64,000 nt of DNA, taken from Solibacillus sp. FSL R5-0449 (GTDB taxonomy: Bacteria; Bacillota; Bacilli; Bacillales_A; Planococcaceae). The translations under genes were made by a program, and so were the position numbers. The stretch's first letter is position 1. The number at the start of each line of letters is the position of its first letter. Below are positions 1 to 7,778 of the stretch, one piece after another. The DNA is taken from NCBI RefSeq assembly GCF_037975215.1, contig NZ_CP150239.1:1278001-1342000 (forward strand). The letters run 5' to 3'. Under the pieces are notes generated by a model that worked only from the letters and a program-made list of their open reading frames with translations, had not been told where the DNA came from and did no database searches.

Positions 1-171
1 CATGAACTGGCGATTACAGGAAAAGACTTGTTGGTATGGTCTTCAAAAAAACGCGGGAGCTGGATTAAACAGGCGCTCGATGCAGCAGTTGAAGCGGTCT
101 TAAACGGGGAAGTACAAAATGATAAACAACAATTAAAGGAATGGTTTTATGCATTTCACGATGAAGGATGA
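1..171 (+). CDS. cca: CCA tRNA nucleotidyltransferase, C-terminal end only
   Basis: Frame 1 is open from the first base of the window to a TGA at 169-171 and gives the last 56 residues of a protein. The text ITGKDLL followed by a helical, lysine/tryptophan-rich tail matches the C-terminus of bacterial CCA-adding enzymes, which build or repair the 3' CCA end of tRNAs in the cytoplasm. The next gene starts inside this one (23-bp overlap), as in Bacillus where cca is followed by birA. The catalytic head lies outside the window, so the call rests on the tail motif and the neighbour. Confidence 0.8.
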   Translation, partial: HELAITGKDLLVWSSKKRGSWIKQALDAAVEAVLNGEVQNDKQQLKEWFYAFHDEG

Positions 172-1135
172 AATTTTGAAGCGGTTTTTGACTGCGGATG
201 GAGAACCAATCTCCGGGCAGGTGCTGGCAGATGAGCTCAACGTCTCCCGAACGGCAATATGGAAGCATATGCAGACATTGAAGCAGGAAGGCTATGAGTT
301 TGAAACAGTAAAAAAACGTGGCTATAAACTGTTGTCTGTACCGGATAAGGTGGATATGGGTCAACTGCAGCAATTTTTGACGACGGAACGCTATGGCCGG
401 CAAGTTCATTATTATGAAACGGTAGAGTCGACACAGCTTGTTGCGCATGAACTTGTCCGTAATGGTGCACCGGATGGCACAGTAGTAATTGCTGAGCATC
501 AATCTGCAGGGCGAGGGCGCATGATGCGTGAATGGGAATCTACAGAAGGACAAGGTATTTGGATGACGGTCATTATACGTCCGGATGTTGCCCCTCATCA
601 GGCACCTCAATTTACATTAGTTACTGCTGTGGCCATTGTTGAAGCAATGAAGTCGAGTTTTAAAAATTTCACTCCTGAAATCAAGTGGCCGAATGATATT
701 TTAATCAACGGCAAAAAAACAACGGGCATTTTAACTGAAATGGTAGCTGAAGCGGATCGTATCCAGGCATTGCTCATTGGAATTGGCATCAATGTCAATC
801 AGCAGAAGAGCGATTTCCCTGAACAGCTGCAATCGATTGCAACTTCGATTGCGATTGAAGAAGGAGAGCCAATTGAACGTGTGCATTTTGTCGCCAAAGT
901 GCTTGAGTGTTTGGAAAAATACAGTGATGAATACGTGAAAAACGGCTTCGGTCAAATTAAAAAGCTATGGGAACAGGCTTCGGGAACAATCGGAAAACGG
1001 GTGAAGGCAACAACACTCCGTGAAGTCGTTGAAGGGGAAGCTGTCAGTATTACTGAGAGCGGTGTCCTGGAAATTCGTCAAGCAAACGGGGAAATTAAGG
1101 GCATTTATTCTGCCGACATTGAACTATTATCATAA
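149..1135 (+). CDS. birA: Bifunctional biotin-protein ligase / biotin operon repressor BirA
   Basis: 328 residues, the usual length for Bacillus BirA. An N-terminal winged helix (about 1-65, with VLADELNVSRTAIWKHM) is followed by the biotin ligase domain. The biotinyl-AMP binding loop GRGRMMREW is near residues 116-124, and KWPNDI and a GIGINVN stretch follow. The enzyme biotinylates acetyl-CoA and pyruvate carboxylases and, as biotinyl-AMP complex, represses biotin genes. Start 149 is chosen because AAAGGA lies 8 bases upstream; Met5 at 161 is the alternative. It overlaps cca by 23 bp and is probably co-transcribed with it. Confidence is high from motifs and synteny. Confidence 0.95.
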   Translation: MHFTMKDEILKRFLTADGEPISGQVLADELNVSRTAIWKHMQTLKQEGYEFETVKKRGYKLLSVPDKVDMGQLQQFLTTERYGRQVHYYETVESTQLVAHELVRNGAPDGTVVIAEHQSAGRGRMMREWESTEGQGIWMTVIIRPDVAPHQAPQFTLVTAVAIVEAMKSSFKNFTPEIKWPNDILINGKKTTGILTEMVAEADRIQALLIGIGINVNQQKSDFPEQLQSIATSIAIEEGEPIERVHFVAKVLECLEKYSDEYVKNGFGQIKKLWEQASGTIGKRVKATTLREVVEGEAVSITESGVLEIRQANGEIKGIYSADIELLS

Positions 1136-1189
1136 AGCTCAAAAAAAGTTTTTACAGCAATTATTTATTCTGTACGTTTTCTTCCAAAC

Positions 1190-1218
1190 TTGTTATAGTA
1201 GCTCTAGGACAGTATCTT
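1190..1218 (+). promoter_or_regulatory. Candidate sigma-A promoter for panBCD
   Basis: TTGTTA at 1190-1195 and TATCTT at 1213-1218 are separated by 17 bases. This is the best promoter-like pair in the 311-base gap between birA and panB and would give a leader of about 220 nt. It is inferred only. The rest of the gap holds the hairpin at 1382-1418 and a 16-bp direct repeat. Confidence 0.35.
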
Positions 1219-1381
1219 AATAGAACTGTACCTGCAACTGCTAGTCAACATTAAAAAAATCTGCTTTGATCTACACAGGACAGAGACGGAAGAAAACACG
1301 CATAAATGAATTCATTTTATACTTTTCGTTCGATTTTCTTTCCACTTAAAGTATGAAATGTGTTGAATTTACGTATGGTAC

Positions 1382-1418
1382 TACCCTTCTGTCTAATTTT
1401 AGATAGAAGGGTATTTTT
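1382..1418 (+). terminator. Intrinsic terminator or attenuator directly in front of panB
   Basis: TACCCTTCT (1382-1390) pairs with AGAAGGGTA (1405-1413). The stem continues inward through a G-U pair and TCTA/TAGA to a 4-base loop, making 14 pairs followed by TTTTTG. The T-run ends about 15 bases before the panB Shine-Dalgarno site. It may end birA transcripts or attenuate panBCD. The segment TTTTCTTTCCACTTAA occurs on both sides of it (1334-1349 and 1420-1435). Confidence 0.75.
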
Positions 1419-1446
1419 GTTTTCTTTCCACTTAAGGAGGAAGAAT

Positions 1447-2283
1447 ATGAAAACAACAGCACAGTTTTTAAAAATGAAAGAGCAAGGCGAAAAAATTGTC
1501 ATGATTACTGCTTATGATTATCCGGCAGCAAAATTTTCAGAGGCGGCAGGTGTCGATATGATACTTGTCGGAGATTCCCTCGGGATGGTCGTACTCGGTT
1601 ATGAATCGACAATGCGTGTAACGGTGGAAGATATGATTCACCATAGTAAAGCGGTTCGCCGAGGTGCACCGGATACATTTATCGTCGTTGATATGCCGTT
1701 TGGTTCCTATCATGGAGATGTGAACGAAACACTGAAAACGGCTGTGAAAATGATGCAGGAAACGAATGCAAATGCCGTAAAAGTAGAAGGCGCAGATGAT
1801 GTCGTACCTGTTATTAAGAAGTTAACTGATGCCGGTATCCCGGTAGTGGCACATTTAGGACTGCAGCCACAATCGGCAGGTGTACTCGGAGGTTATAAAG
1901 TACAAGGAAAAACAGCCGAACAAGCTGAAAAATTATTGAATGACGCGCGACTTGTAGAACAGGCAGGCGCATGTGCCGTCGTGCTGGAATGTATTCCACA
2001 TCAATTGACAGAAGTTGTATCACATAACTTAACGATCCCGACAATTGGCATCGGTGCAGGTGTAAAAGCGGATGGGCAAGTGCTTGTCTACCATGATTTA
2101 CTGCAGTACGGAAAGCACCACATCCCTAAATTTGTAGAAGCATTCGCCTATGTTGGTGATGAGGTGGAGAAGGGGATTACGGCTTATACAAACGCTGTAA
2201 AATCAGGTACATTCCCGACATTGCAACAAAGTTTCACAATGAAAGAGACAGAGCTAATTGAGCTCTACGGAGGCGTAAAATAA
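1447..2283 (+). CDS. panB: 3-methyl-2-oxobutanoate hydroxymethyltransferase PanB
   Basis: 278 residues, normal for PanB. It transfers a hydroxymethyl group from methylenetetrahydrofolate to 2-oxoisovalerate, giving ketopantoate, the first pantothenate step. Family signatures include [10 protein letters not shown] near the N-terminus, [27 protein letters not shown] and GIGAG. The start at 1447 follows AAGGAGG at 1434-1440; an in-frame ATG at 1360 lies in the terminator region and would add a non-homologous tail. The stop codon shares one base with the panC start, showing a tight panBCD operon. Confidence 0.97.
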   Translation: MKTTAQFLKMKEQGEKIVMITAYDYPAAKFSEAAGVDMILVGDSLGMVVLGYESTMRVTVEDMIHHSKAVRRGAPDTFIVVDMPFGSYHGDVNETLKTAVKMMQETNANAVKVEGADDVVPVIKKLTDAGIPVVAHLGLQPQSAGVLGGYKVQGKTAEQAEKLLNDARLVEQAGACAVVLECIPHQLTEVVSHNLTIPTIGIGAGVKADGQVLVYHDLLQYGKHHIPKFVEAFAYVGDEVEKGITAYTNAVKSGTFPTLQQSFTMKETELIELYGGVK

Positions 2284-3146
2284 TGAAAGTTTTAACGACA
2301 ATAGCCGAATTGCGGGAAGTTGTGCAAATGGCAAAATACAACCGGCAGTCAATCGGTCTTGTCCCGACAATGGGCTATTTACATGAAGGGCATTTAACAT
2401 TGGCCGCAAACGCACGCAAAGAAAATGAACTAGTTATTATGAGTATATTCGTCAATCCAACACAATTTGGTCCAAATGAAGATTTTGAATCGTACCCAAG
2501 AGATTTACCGCGTGATACAGAATTGGCAAAATCGGTAGGGGTAGACTATATATTTGCCCCGTCTGTAGAAGAAATGTATCCGCACAATGGCGGGATTTCC
2601 ATTCGTGCAGGACGTCAGGCACATATTTTATGTGGTGCGAGTCGACCTGGTCATTTTGACGGGGTTTTGCAAGTTGTAGCGAAGCTCTTTAATTTAGTGC
2701 AGCCGGACCGCGCTTATTTCGGGCAAAAGGATGCCCAGCAAGTGGCAATCATTCAAACAATTGTACGAGACTACAATTTCCCGGTCACAATCCGAGTTGT
2801 GCCGGTTGTACGTGAAGAGGACGGATTGGCAAAATCAAGCCGCAATGTTTATTTAACTGCTGAAGAACGTTCACAGGCTCCTGCAATTCAGCAAGGGCTG
2901 CAGCTGGCAAAAAGAGAGCTGCTGGAATCCGGCAGTGTGGAATCGGCCATAGCACTTGCGAAAAAAATAATCCATGACAATACGTCAGGGAACATTGATT
3001 ATTTGATGATTTTATCCTATCCGGATTTAAAGGAAGTCGATGATCAAACAGAGCAGATTGTTATTGCAGCTGCCGTTCATATTGGCAAAACACGTCTAAT
3101 CGATAATTTAATTTTTTCGTTAAAAGGGGAAGTAATGTATGTTTAG
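2283..3146 (+). CDS. panC: Pantothenate synthetase PanC
   Basis: 287 residues. It condenses pantoate and beta-alanine with ATP to give pantothenate. Visible motifs are [13 protein letters not shown] (nucleotidyl transfer HxGH-type site), [15 protein letters not shown], the pantoate site around [17 protein letters not shown] and the KMSKS-like KSSRNVYL. The ATG overlaps the panB TAA by one base and the gene overlaps panD by 8 bp, so the three pantothenate genes are translationally coupled. Confidence 0.97.
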   Translation: MKVLTTIAELREVVQMAKYNRQSIGLVPTMGYLHEGHLTLAANARKENELVIMSIFVNPTQFGPNEDFESYPRDLPRDTELAKSVGVDYIFAPSVEEMYPHNGGISIRAGRQAHILCGASRPGHFDGVLQVVAKLFNLVQPDRAYFGQKDAQQVAIIQTIVRDYNFPVTIRVVPVVREEDGLAKSSRNVYLTAEERSQAPAIQQGLQLAKRELLESGSVESAIALAKKIIHDNTSGNIDYLMILSYPDLKEVDDQTEQIVIAAAVHIGKTRLIDNLIFSLKGEVMYV

Positions 3147-3522
3147 AATGATGATGAACAGTAAAATCCACCGTGCCCAAGTGACCCAGGCAGATTTGAA
3201 TTATGTTGGTTCAATTACAATTGATGAAGATATTTTGGATGCGGTTGGCATGCTGCCGAATGAAAAAGTCCATATTGTCAATAACAACAATGGAGCACGC
3301 TTTGAGACGTACATTATTGCGGGCGAGCGCGGTTCAGGAGTAATTTGTGTAAATGGGGCAGCAGCCCGCCTTGTTCAAAAAGGTGATATTGTCATCATTA
3401 TTTCATACGTGTACGTGGACAATAAAGAAGTTGCGGAACATACACCGACTGTTGCGATTATGGGGGAAAGCAATACAATTAAAGAAATCATCGCATACGA
3501 ACCTGAAGCAACAATTATGTAA
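3139..3522 (+). CDS. panD: Aspartate 1-decarboxylase PanD (pyruvoyl enzyme)
   Basis: 127 residues. PanD makes beta-alanine from aspartate for PanC. The self-cleavage site that yields the pyruvoyl group is visible as YVGSITID near residues 26-33, with cleavage expected between Gly and Ser. The later [12 protein letters not shown] segment is also typical. The start codon lies inside the last codons of panC, with AGGGGA about 10 bases upstream. Last gene of the operon, followed by a strong terminator. Confidence 0.97.
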   Translation: MFRMMMNSKIHRAQVTQADLNYVGSITIDEDILDAVGMLPNEKVHIVNNNNGARFETYIIAGERGSGVICVNGAAARLVQKGDIVIIISYVYVDNKEVAEHTPTVAIMGESNTIKEIIAYEPEATIM

Positions 3523-3532
3523 AAACATTTTG

Positions 3533-3577
3533 AAAAGCTGTCATGAAGGAATATTCCTATATGACAGCTTTTTTTAT
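3533..3577 (+). terminator. Terminator of panBCD
   Basis: AAAAGCTGTCAT (3533-3544) pairs with ATGACAGCTTTT, followed by a T-run. It lies 10 bases after the panD stop. Confidence 0.9.
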
Positions 3578-3607
3578 ATTACATTTTTGGTTTATAAAGG
3601 ATAATAT

Positions 3608-3646
3608 TGTAATTTTTATATCATCTTCTTGTAATCTTTTTGAAAT
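3608..3646 (+). promoter_or_regulatory. Two WalR-like half-site pairs upstream of a LysM-3D gene
   Basis: The WalR consensus is TGTWAH-N5-TGTWAH. TGTAAT-N5-TGAAAT at 3630-3646 has one mismatch in the second half. A second TGTAAT at 3608-3613 sits exactly 22 bases (two turns) upstream with a weaker partner. The essential WalRK wall-stress system controls LysM/3D hydrolases such as yocH in Bacillus, so the position fits. Binding is inferred. Confidence 0.45.
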
Positions 3647-3717
3647 ATAAAATGTGTAGACTTGGATTTAGCTTTATTTTACAAAAAAGACAAAAGATAC
3701 AGGGGGAAATAATTAAT

Positions 3718-4302
3718 ATGTTTCAAAATAAACTATTATTTAGCTTTGCCTTCTTTTTGGTCACTACCTTATTCTTCACAAGCGCGGCAATTGCAGCTAC
3801 GCATACGGTGAAGAAAGGTGAAGAATTGGATGAAATTGCAGATCGTTATGACACATCAGTATATACATTGCTTGAATTAAATGAAGTGAACGACATAGAA
3901 GAAGTAACGGAAGGTTTCGTACTGAAATTACCGGATCATATTAAAAACAAGGTACCGGTAGAGAAAAAAGAGAAAAAAGAGAAAAAGGAAACGATTGATG
4001 ACTTTGAAGTTGTCAAAACGTTAACGGTGGAAGCAAGCGCTTTTACTGCATACTGTAAAGGATGCTCCGGAAAAACGGCATCCGGAATCGACTTAAAGAA
4101 AAATCCGGATGTCAAACTGATTGCGGTTGATCCCAAGGTCATCCCGCTTGGAACGAAAGTATGGGTAGAGGGCTACGGAATTGCAGTTGCAGGTGATACA
4201 GGCGGTTCCATTAAAGGTAACCGGATTGATGTTTATGTTAAAACAAAGAAAATTGCACTCAACTGGGGCCGTAAAAATGTAGAAATTAAAGTATTGAAAT
4301 AA
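3718..4302 (+). CDS. Secreted LysM plus 3D-domain cell-wall protein (YocH/YabE type)
   Basis: 194 residues from the ATG at 3718, which follows AGGGGGA; an in-frame ATG at 3640 lies over the putative WalR sites and is not used here. A signal peptide (about 1-27, FAFFLVTTLFFTSAAIAA) precedes one LysM domain (THTVKKGEELDEIADRY). A lysine/glutamate-rich linker (KKEKKEKKE) follows, then a C-terminal 3D domain with the conserved aspartates in IAVDPKVIPLG, AGDTGG and NRIDVY. The 3D domain resembles the lytic transglycosylase fold of MltA and resuscitation factors. It likely binds and trims peptidoglycan. It has one LysM where B. subtilis YocH has two. Monocistronic. Confidence 0.88.
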   Translation: MFQNKLLFSFAFFLVTTLFFTSAAIAATHTVKKGEELDEIADRYDTSVYTLLELNEVNDIEEVTEGFVLKLPDHIKNKVPVEKKEKKEKKETIDDFEVVKTLTVEASAFTAYCKGCSGKTASGIDLKKNPDVKLIAVDPKVIPLGTKVWVEGYGIAVAGDTGGSIKGNRIDVYVKTKKIALNWGRKNVEIKVLK

Positions 4303-4313
4303 AGGAAGAATAG

Positions 4314-4347
4314 ACAGCGAAATGCGATTGGCAGTTCGCTGTTTTTA
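4314..4347 (+). terminator. Terminator after LysM-3D gene
   Basis: ACAGCGAA (4314-4321) pairs with TTCGCTGT (4335-4342), followed by TTTTT. Confidence 0.85.
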
Positions 4348-4439
4348 TTGATTAAATATTAAGAATTAATAGTAAATTGACGGTCGATTTGTTGCATTCC
4401 CTACATCGTAATGCTAATGTGAAAATTGAGGTGGTATAG

Positions 4440-5777
4440 ATGGAAAAATTTGGTTTAGCTGTCATTGGTGCAGGGCCTGGTGGATATGTTGCGGCAATCC
4501 ATGCAGCAAAAAGCGGGTTGAAAGTAGCGCTTGTGGAAAAAGATAAAGTCGGTGGAGCCTGCTATAATGTCGGCTGTATTCCTTCAAAAATAATGCTTGA
4601 GCATAGCAAGCTAGTGCAGGAAATTCGGCGCGGTACCGATTGGGGTGTGACAGTCCCGACAATTAATATTGATTTTCCAAAGTTAATGCAGCGTAAAGAC
4701 CAGGTAGTTGATGAACTGTTAGCTAATATTGAAACATTTATTGAAAATGCACAGATTACAATGTTTCGAGGGACGGCGACAGTTACCGCAGAACGAAAAG
4801 TGATTATCGGCAATGAGGCATTTACAGCAGATCATGTCATTTTGGCAACAGGCAGCCGCCCGTTCGTTCCGCCATTTAAAGGGCTTGAAAATGCACAATA
4901 TCATACAACGGATACGTTTTTCTCGATCCAGGAGCTTCCGAAACAATTAACGATTATCGGAGGCGGGGTAATCGCAATTGAAATGGCATTTGCTTTAGCA
5001 CCAATGGGAACAAAAGTAACCGTATTAAATCATAGTAAAGATATTTTGCAGACAGAAGAGCCGGATGCACGGCCGATTATTAAAGAAAAGATGAAGCAAC
5101 TGGGAATCGAACTTGTGACAGACTTTACATTCGAAGAAATCCATGCGGACCATGTACAGACATCAATCGGGAATTACCCGTTCGAAAATTTATTGTTTGC
5201 GACAGGCCGCCGTCCGAACACTGAAATTGCTGAAGTGCTGGAGATGCAGATGGACGGGCGTTTAATCAAAGTTAATAATCACTATGAGACAAGTATTCCG
5301 GGCATTTTTGCGATTGGCGATTTAGTCGGCGGATTCCAGCTTGCCCACTCTGCAAGTGCAGAAGGAGTACATGCAGTCGATTATATTTTAGGGAAGCATC
5401 CGAAAGTGATCAATCAGCAGGAAATTCCGCGATGTGTCTATACACATCCAGAAATTGCGACATTTGGCATGCTGGAACACGAAGCACCTGCAGACAGCAT
5501 TGTAACGAAGATGTATTTACCGACGAATCCTAAAGCCTTGCTTGAAGGAAATACACAGGGCTTTATGAAGTTTGTCGCGAGTCCTGAAGGGGATATTTAC
5601 GGGGCATGTGTCGTTGGTGACGGCGCGACGGAAATGATCAATTCCATGCTGGCGGCAAAAGTATTAGGGGGATCCGTAAAAGATTTGGCAAGGCTTATTT
5701 TCCCGCATCCGACAGTAAGCGAGCATGTTGGCGATGCGGCTCGTTCCGTTTTCGGAAAAGCGATCCATGCAAAATAA
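4440..5777 (+). CDS. Stand-alone dihydrolipoyl dehydrogenase family protein
   Basis: 445 residues. An FAD-binding GAGPGGYVAA near residue 10 is followed by the redox-active disulfide GGACYNVGCIPSK (about 38-50), the NAD motif IGGGVIAIE (about 177-185), the second FAD motif with GIFAIGD, and the C-terminal interface HPTVSEHVGDAA carrying the catalytic His-Glu pair. All catalytic residues are present. Dihydrolipoyl dehydrogenases reoxidise lipoamide in 2-oxoacid complexes, but no E1 or E2 gene is adjacent and both flanks carry terminators. It may therefore be a second copy with an unknown partner. Start follows GAGGTGG. Confidence 0.85.
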   Translation: MEKFGLAVIGAGPGGYVAAIHAAKSGLKVALVEKDKVGGACYNVGCIPSKIMLEHSKLVQEIRRGTDWGVTVPTINIDFPKLMQRKDQVVDELLANIETFIENAQITMFRGTATVTAERKVIIGNEAFTADHVILATGSRPFVPPFKGLENAQYHTTDTFFSIQELPKQLTIIGGGVIAIEMAFALAPMGTKVTVLNHSKDILQTEEPDARPIIKEKMKQLGIELVTDFTFEEIHADHVQTSIGNYPFENLLFATGRRPNTEIAEVLEMQMDGRLIKVNNHYETSIPGIFAIGDLVGGFQLAHSASAEGVHAVDYILGKHPKVINQQEIPRCVYTHPEIATFGMLEHEAPADSIVTKMYLPTNPKALLEGNTQGFMKFVASPEGDIYGACVVGDGATEMINSMLAAKVLGGSVKDLARLIFPHPTVSEHVGDAARSVFGKAIHAK

Positions 5778-5783
5778 CTGGTT

Positions 5784-5817
5784 GCTACGGTGCAGATGAG
5801 ATGCCCCGTAGCTTTTT
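5784..5817 (+). terminator. Terminator after dihydrolipoyl dehydrogenase gene
   Basis: GCTACGG (5784-5790) pairs with CCGTAGC (5806-5812), followed by TTTTT. Confidence 0.85.
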
Positions 5818-5889
5818 CAATCCAATTTCTTTTTTATTGAGCTGAATTCTACTATACTTGTTGTATACAATTCCAACATGAGGTGACAT

Positions 5890-6228
5890 ATGGAAAATCA
5901 GTCAATGGAGCTTGTAGAAAAAGAAGTGGAAAATACGTTATATCAATGTATTGATTTTAATATAGAAGAAAACTATATTGCGATGGGACAACAGTTTGCT
6001 AAAGTGCTGGCACTACTGCAGGAACACGGGTTAATAAGTCCGGCTTTGAAAGTTATTACCGACCCGGCACAATGTATGACGGAGACGCGTATATTGCTCG
6101 AAAGTCTGCAGGAAGCGCAAAGAAGGCATGCGTCACGGAGAAAGCTGCTGACACATCGACATATTTTAAATGTATGGCTTAGGAAAAATCAGTATTTTCA
6201 GCGGGAAGTATTGCCGGGGTTTTTCTAA
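5890..6228 (+). CDS. Hypothetical protein, 112 residues
   Basis: Not recognised. ATG preceded by GAGGTG at normal spacing. The protein is soluble and mostly helical by composition: an acidic N-terminal half (MELVEKEVEN) and a basic, arginine-rich C-terminal half (AQRRHASRRKLLTHRH). No signal peptide, membrane segment or metal motif is evident. It stands alone between a terminator and the antiporter leader. The good ribosome site and codon use similar to the neighbours argue that it is a real gene. Confidence 0.65.
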   Translation: MENQSMELVEKEVENTLYQCIDFNIEENYIAMGQQFAKVLALLQEHGLISPALKVITDPAQCMTETRILLESLQEAQRRHASRRKLLTHRHILNVWLRKNQYFQREVLPGFF

Positions 6229-6294
6229 TCTAACATTTGTTTGCTAATAAGAAATATTCAGATAACGGTAAAATTTTATTGCTTTTTCTTTTTT

Positions 6295-6373
6295 TATAAT
6301 TTAAACTAAAGCTAATCTTATACGAAGTAAGGCATGGTGGAGTCAGTCAAATCTGGCACCCTCATGCCTTTTT
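6295..6373 (+). promoter_or_regulatory. Structured leader with terminator hairpin upstream of CPA2 antiporter 1 (candidate riboswitch, copy A)
   Basis: A TATAAT at 6295-6300 would start the RNA near 6307. Stem P1 is AAGGCATGG (6329-6337) with TCATGCCTT (6362-6370), followed by TTTTT. P1 encloses a 5x5 internal loop, TGGAG (6338-6342) opposite CACCC (6357-6361), and a short P2 (6343-6346 with 6353-6356). The same architecture, with TGGAG opposite CACTG and different but paired stem bases, precedes the paralogous antiporter at 57077-57125. The ligand or protein recognised is unknown. Confidence 0.6.
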
Positions 6374-6393
6374 GTATGGAAAAGGGGGATATT

Positions 6394-7542
6394 ATGTTTA
6401 TTTTTCAAATTGTTATCGTACTATTGGCTACTAAACTCGCAGGACATTTATCAGTACGTTTAGGCCAGCCATCTGTACTCGGAAAAATTCTGATTGGTAT
6501 CATTATCGGTCCTGCAATGCTTGGCTGGATTACTGACAATGAAATTATGCAAACATTCAGTCAGATAGGGGTAATTTTATTAATGTTTTTAGCAGGTTTG
6601 GAAACAGATCTGGAAGATTTAAATGCAAATATGAAAGGGGCCATTTTCGTCGCAATTGGCGGTGTCATTTTACCGATTGCAATGAGTTATCCGTTAGCAT
6701 TGGCATTTGGTCTTACTCAAGGTCAGGCAATTTTCATCGGATTAACATTAGCCGCTACATCCGTAAGTATTTCGGTTCAAACGTTAAGCGAGATCGGCTG
6801 GCTGAAAAGTAAGGAAGGTTCAACATTACTAGGTGCAGCTGTACTGGATGATATTATTGTCGTTGTGTTAATCGCAATTGCAATGAGTTTCCTAGTAGGG
6901 GATGATGTTTCAATTCCTGCGTTAATCGGTGGAAAAGTATTCTTCTTCGTTTTACTGGCTGTTGTAATGATATGGGTGATTCCGACATTCTTAAAGCTGT
7001 TTAGCCGCCTGAAAGTAACAGAGGCCCTGTTAAGTGGAGCACTTGTGGCATGTTTTGCATTAGCCTACATAGGTGAACATTATTTTGGTATTGCGACAAT
7101 TATCGGAGCGTTCTTTATCGGAATTGCGATCGGACGTACTCCATTTAAAGATACAGTTGAACATAAAGTAGAACCGATTGCAAACGGGTTATTTGTACCA
7201 TTCTTCTTCGTAAGTATCGGATTGTCCGTTACATTTGCGGGAATTACAGAAAATATTTGGTTCTTAGTGATTTTCTCGATCGTGGCAATCTTATCGAAGC
7301 TTATCGGTTCTGGTCTTGGAGCGAAATTGGCAGGTTTCAGCTGGAAATCTTCAACTGGTATCGGTGCGGGGATGATTTCACGTGGTGAAGTGGCACTGAT
7401 TCTTGCGGGTATGGGTCTTTCTAGTGGGTTACTGCCGGCAGAAGATTATACACCGATGGTTATCGTTATTATTATCACAACGTTGGTTACTCCACCAATG
7501 TTAAAAGGAATTTTCGGAAACCGTTCAAATTTAATCGATTAA
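6394..7542 (+). CDS. CPA2-family monovalent cation:proton antiporter (paralogue 1)
   Basis: 382 residues with about 11-12 hydrophobic helices and no C-terminal TrkA/RCK domain. Start at 6394 (GGGGGAT upstream) aligns with the start of the paralogue at 57145; an in-frame ATG at 6334 lies in the leader hairpin. Family features: KLAGHLSVRLGQPSVLGKI in the first helix, a CPA2 acidic pair region LGAAVLDDIIVVV carrying the ion-translocating aspartates, and the helix-breaking FFFVSIGL. It should exchange Na+ or K+ for protons at the cytoplasmic membrane; the ion is not predictable from sequence. Monocistronic, followed by a candidate small RNA. Confidence 0.88.
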   Translation: MFIFQIVIVLLATKLAGHLSVRLGQPSVLGKILIGIIIGPAMLGWITDNEIMQTFSQIGVILLMFLAGLETDLEDLNANMKGAIFVAIGGVILPIAMSYPLALAFGLTQGQAIFIGLTLAATSVSISVQTLSEIGWLKSKEGSTLLGAAVLDDIIVVVLIAIAMSFLVGDDVSIPALIGGKVFFFVLLAVVMIWVIPTFLKLFSRLKVTEALLSGALVACFALAYIGEHYFGIATIIGAFFIGIAIGRTPFKDTVEHKVEPIANGLFVPFFFVSIGLSVTFAGITENIWFLVIFSIVAILSKLIGSGLGAKLAGFSWKSSTGIGAGMISRGEVALILAGMGLSSGLLPAEDYTPMVIVIIITTLVTPPMLKGIFGNRSNLID

Positions 7543-7547
7543 TCTAG

Positions 7548-7576
7548 TTGAATGATTCTTTATATTATTGTATTCT
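7548..7576 (+). promoter_or_regulatory. Promoter-like pair for the candidate RNA at 7577-7748
   Basis: TTGAAT (7548-7553), 17-base spacer, TATTCT (7571-7576), beginning 5 bases after the antiporter stop codon. Inferred from consensus similarity. The -10 overlaps the 5' arm of the longest possible closing stem of the RNA, so only one of the two readings can be fully right. Confidence 0.45.
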
Positions 7577-7748
7577 ATGTATTAGGTGCCAAAACCTCGG
7601 TGAAGATTTAGTCTTCACAACAAAAGCCTCCACCAACAGCACGGATTTGCTGGGAAGCTTTTGAATTGTGCAGGGAGATGAGCCCCTGCACACCTATACA
7701 TAGTATATTAACCTAGTGTTGTCCCTTGTGGCGGCACTAGGTTTTTTT
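7577..7748 (+). ncRNA. Candidate structured small RNA or 3'UTR RNA
   Basis: This non-coding stretch is rich in perfect stems: GTGAAGA/TCTTCAC (7600-7618), AAAAGC/GCTTTT (7622-7662) enclosing CAGCA/TGCTG (7637-7652), TGTGCAGGG/CCCTGCACA (7667-7692), and a possible closing stem CTATGTAT-T-AGGTG (7575-7588) with CACCTATACATAG (7691-7703). It ends at a strong terminator, CCTAGTG/CACTAGG (7712-7741) plus seven T. I do not recognise the family; it does not match my memory of 6S, tmRNA, SRP RNA or common riboswitches. It could be an independent RNA or a processed antiporter 3'UTR. Confidence 0.5.
7712..7748 (+). terminator. Terminator ending antiporter 1 / candidate RNA
   Basis: CCTAGTG (7712-7718) pairs with CACTAGG (7735-7741), followed by TTTTTTT. 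Confidence 0.9.
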
Positions 7749-7778
7749 GACTTTAAATAGGGTAGTGGTCTGCCGGGA

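Noticed and set aside
1360-1446. Upstream ATG for panB at 1360
   Set aside because: It crosses the terminator hairpin; the AAGGAGG-ATG at 1447 gives the normal PanB N-terminus.
1136-1446. T-box or other known riboswitch in the panB leader
   Set aside because: No T-box sequence (AGGGTGGNACCGCG-like) or other recognised aptamer motif was found.
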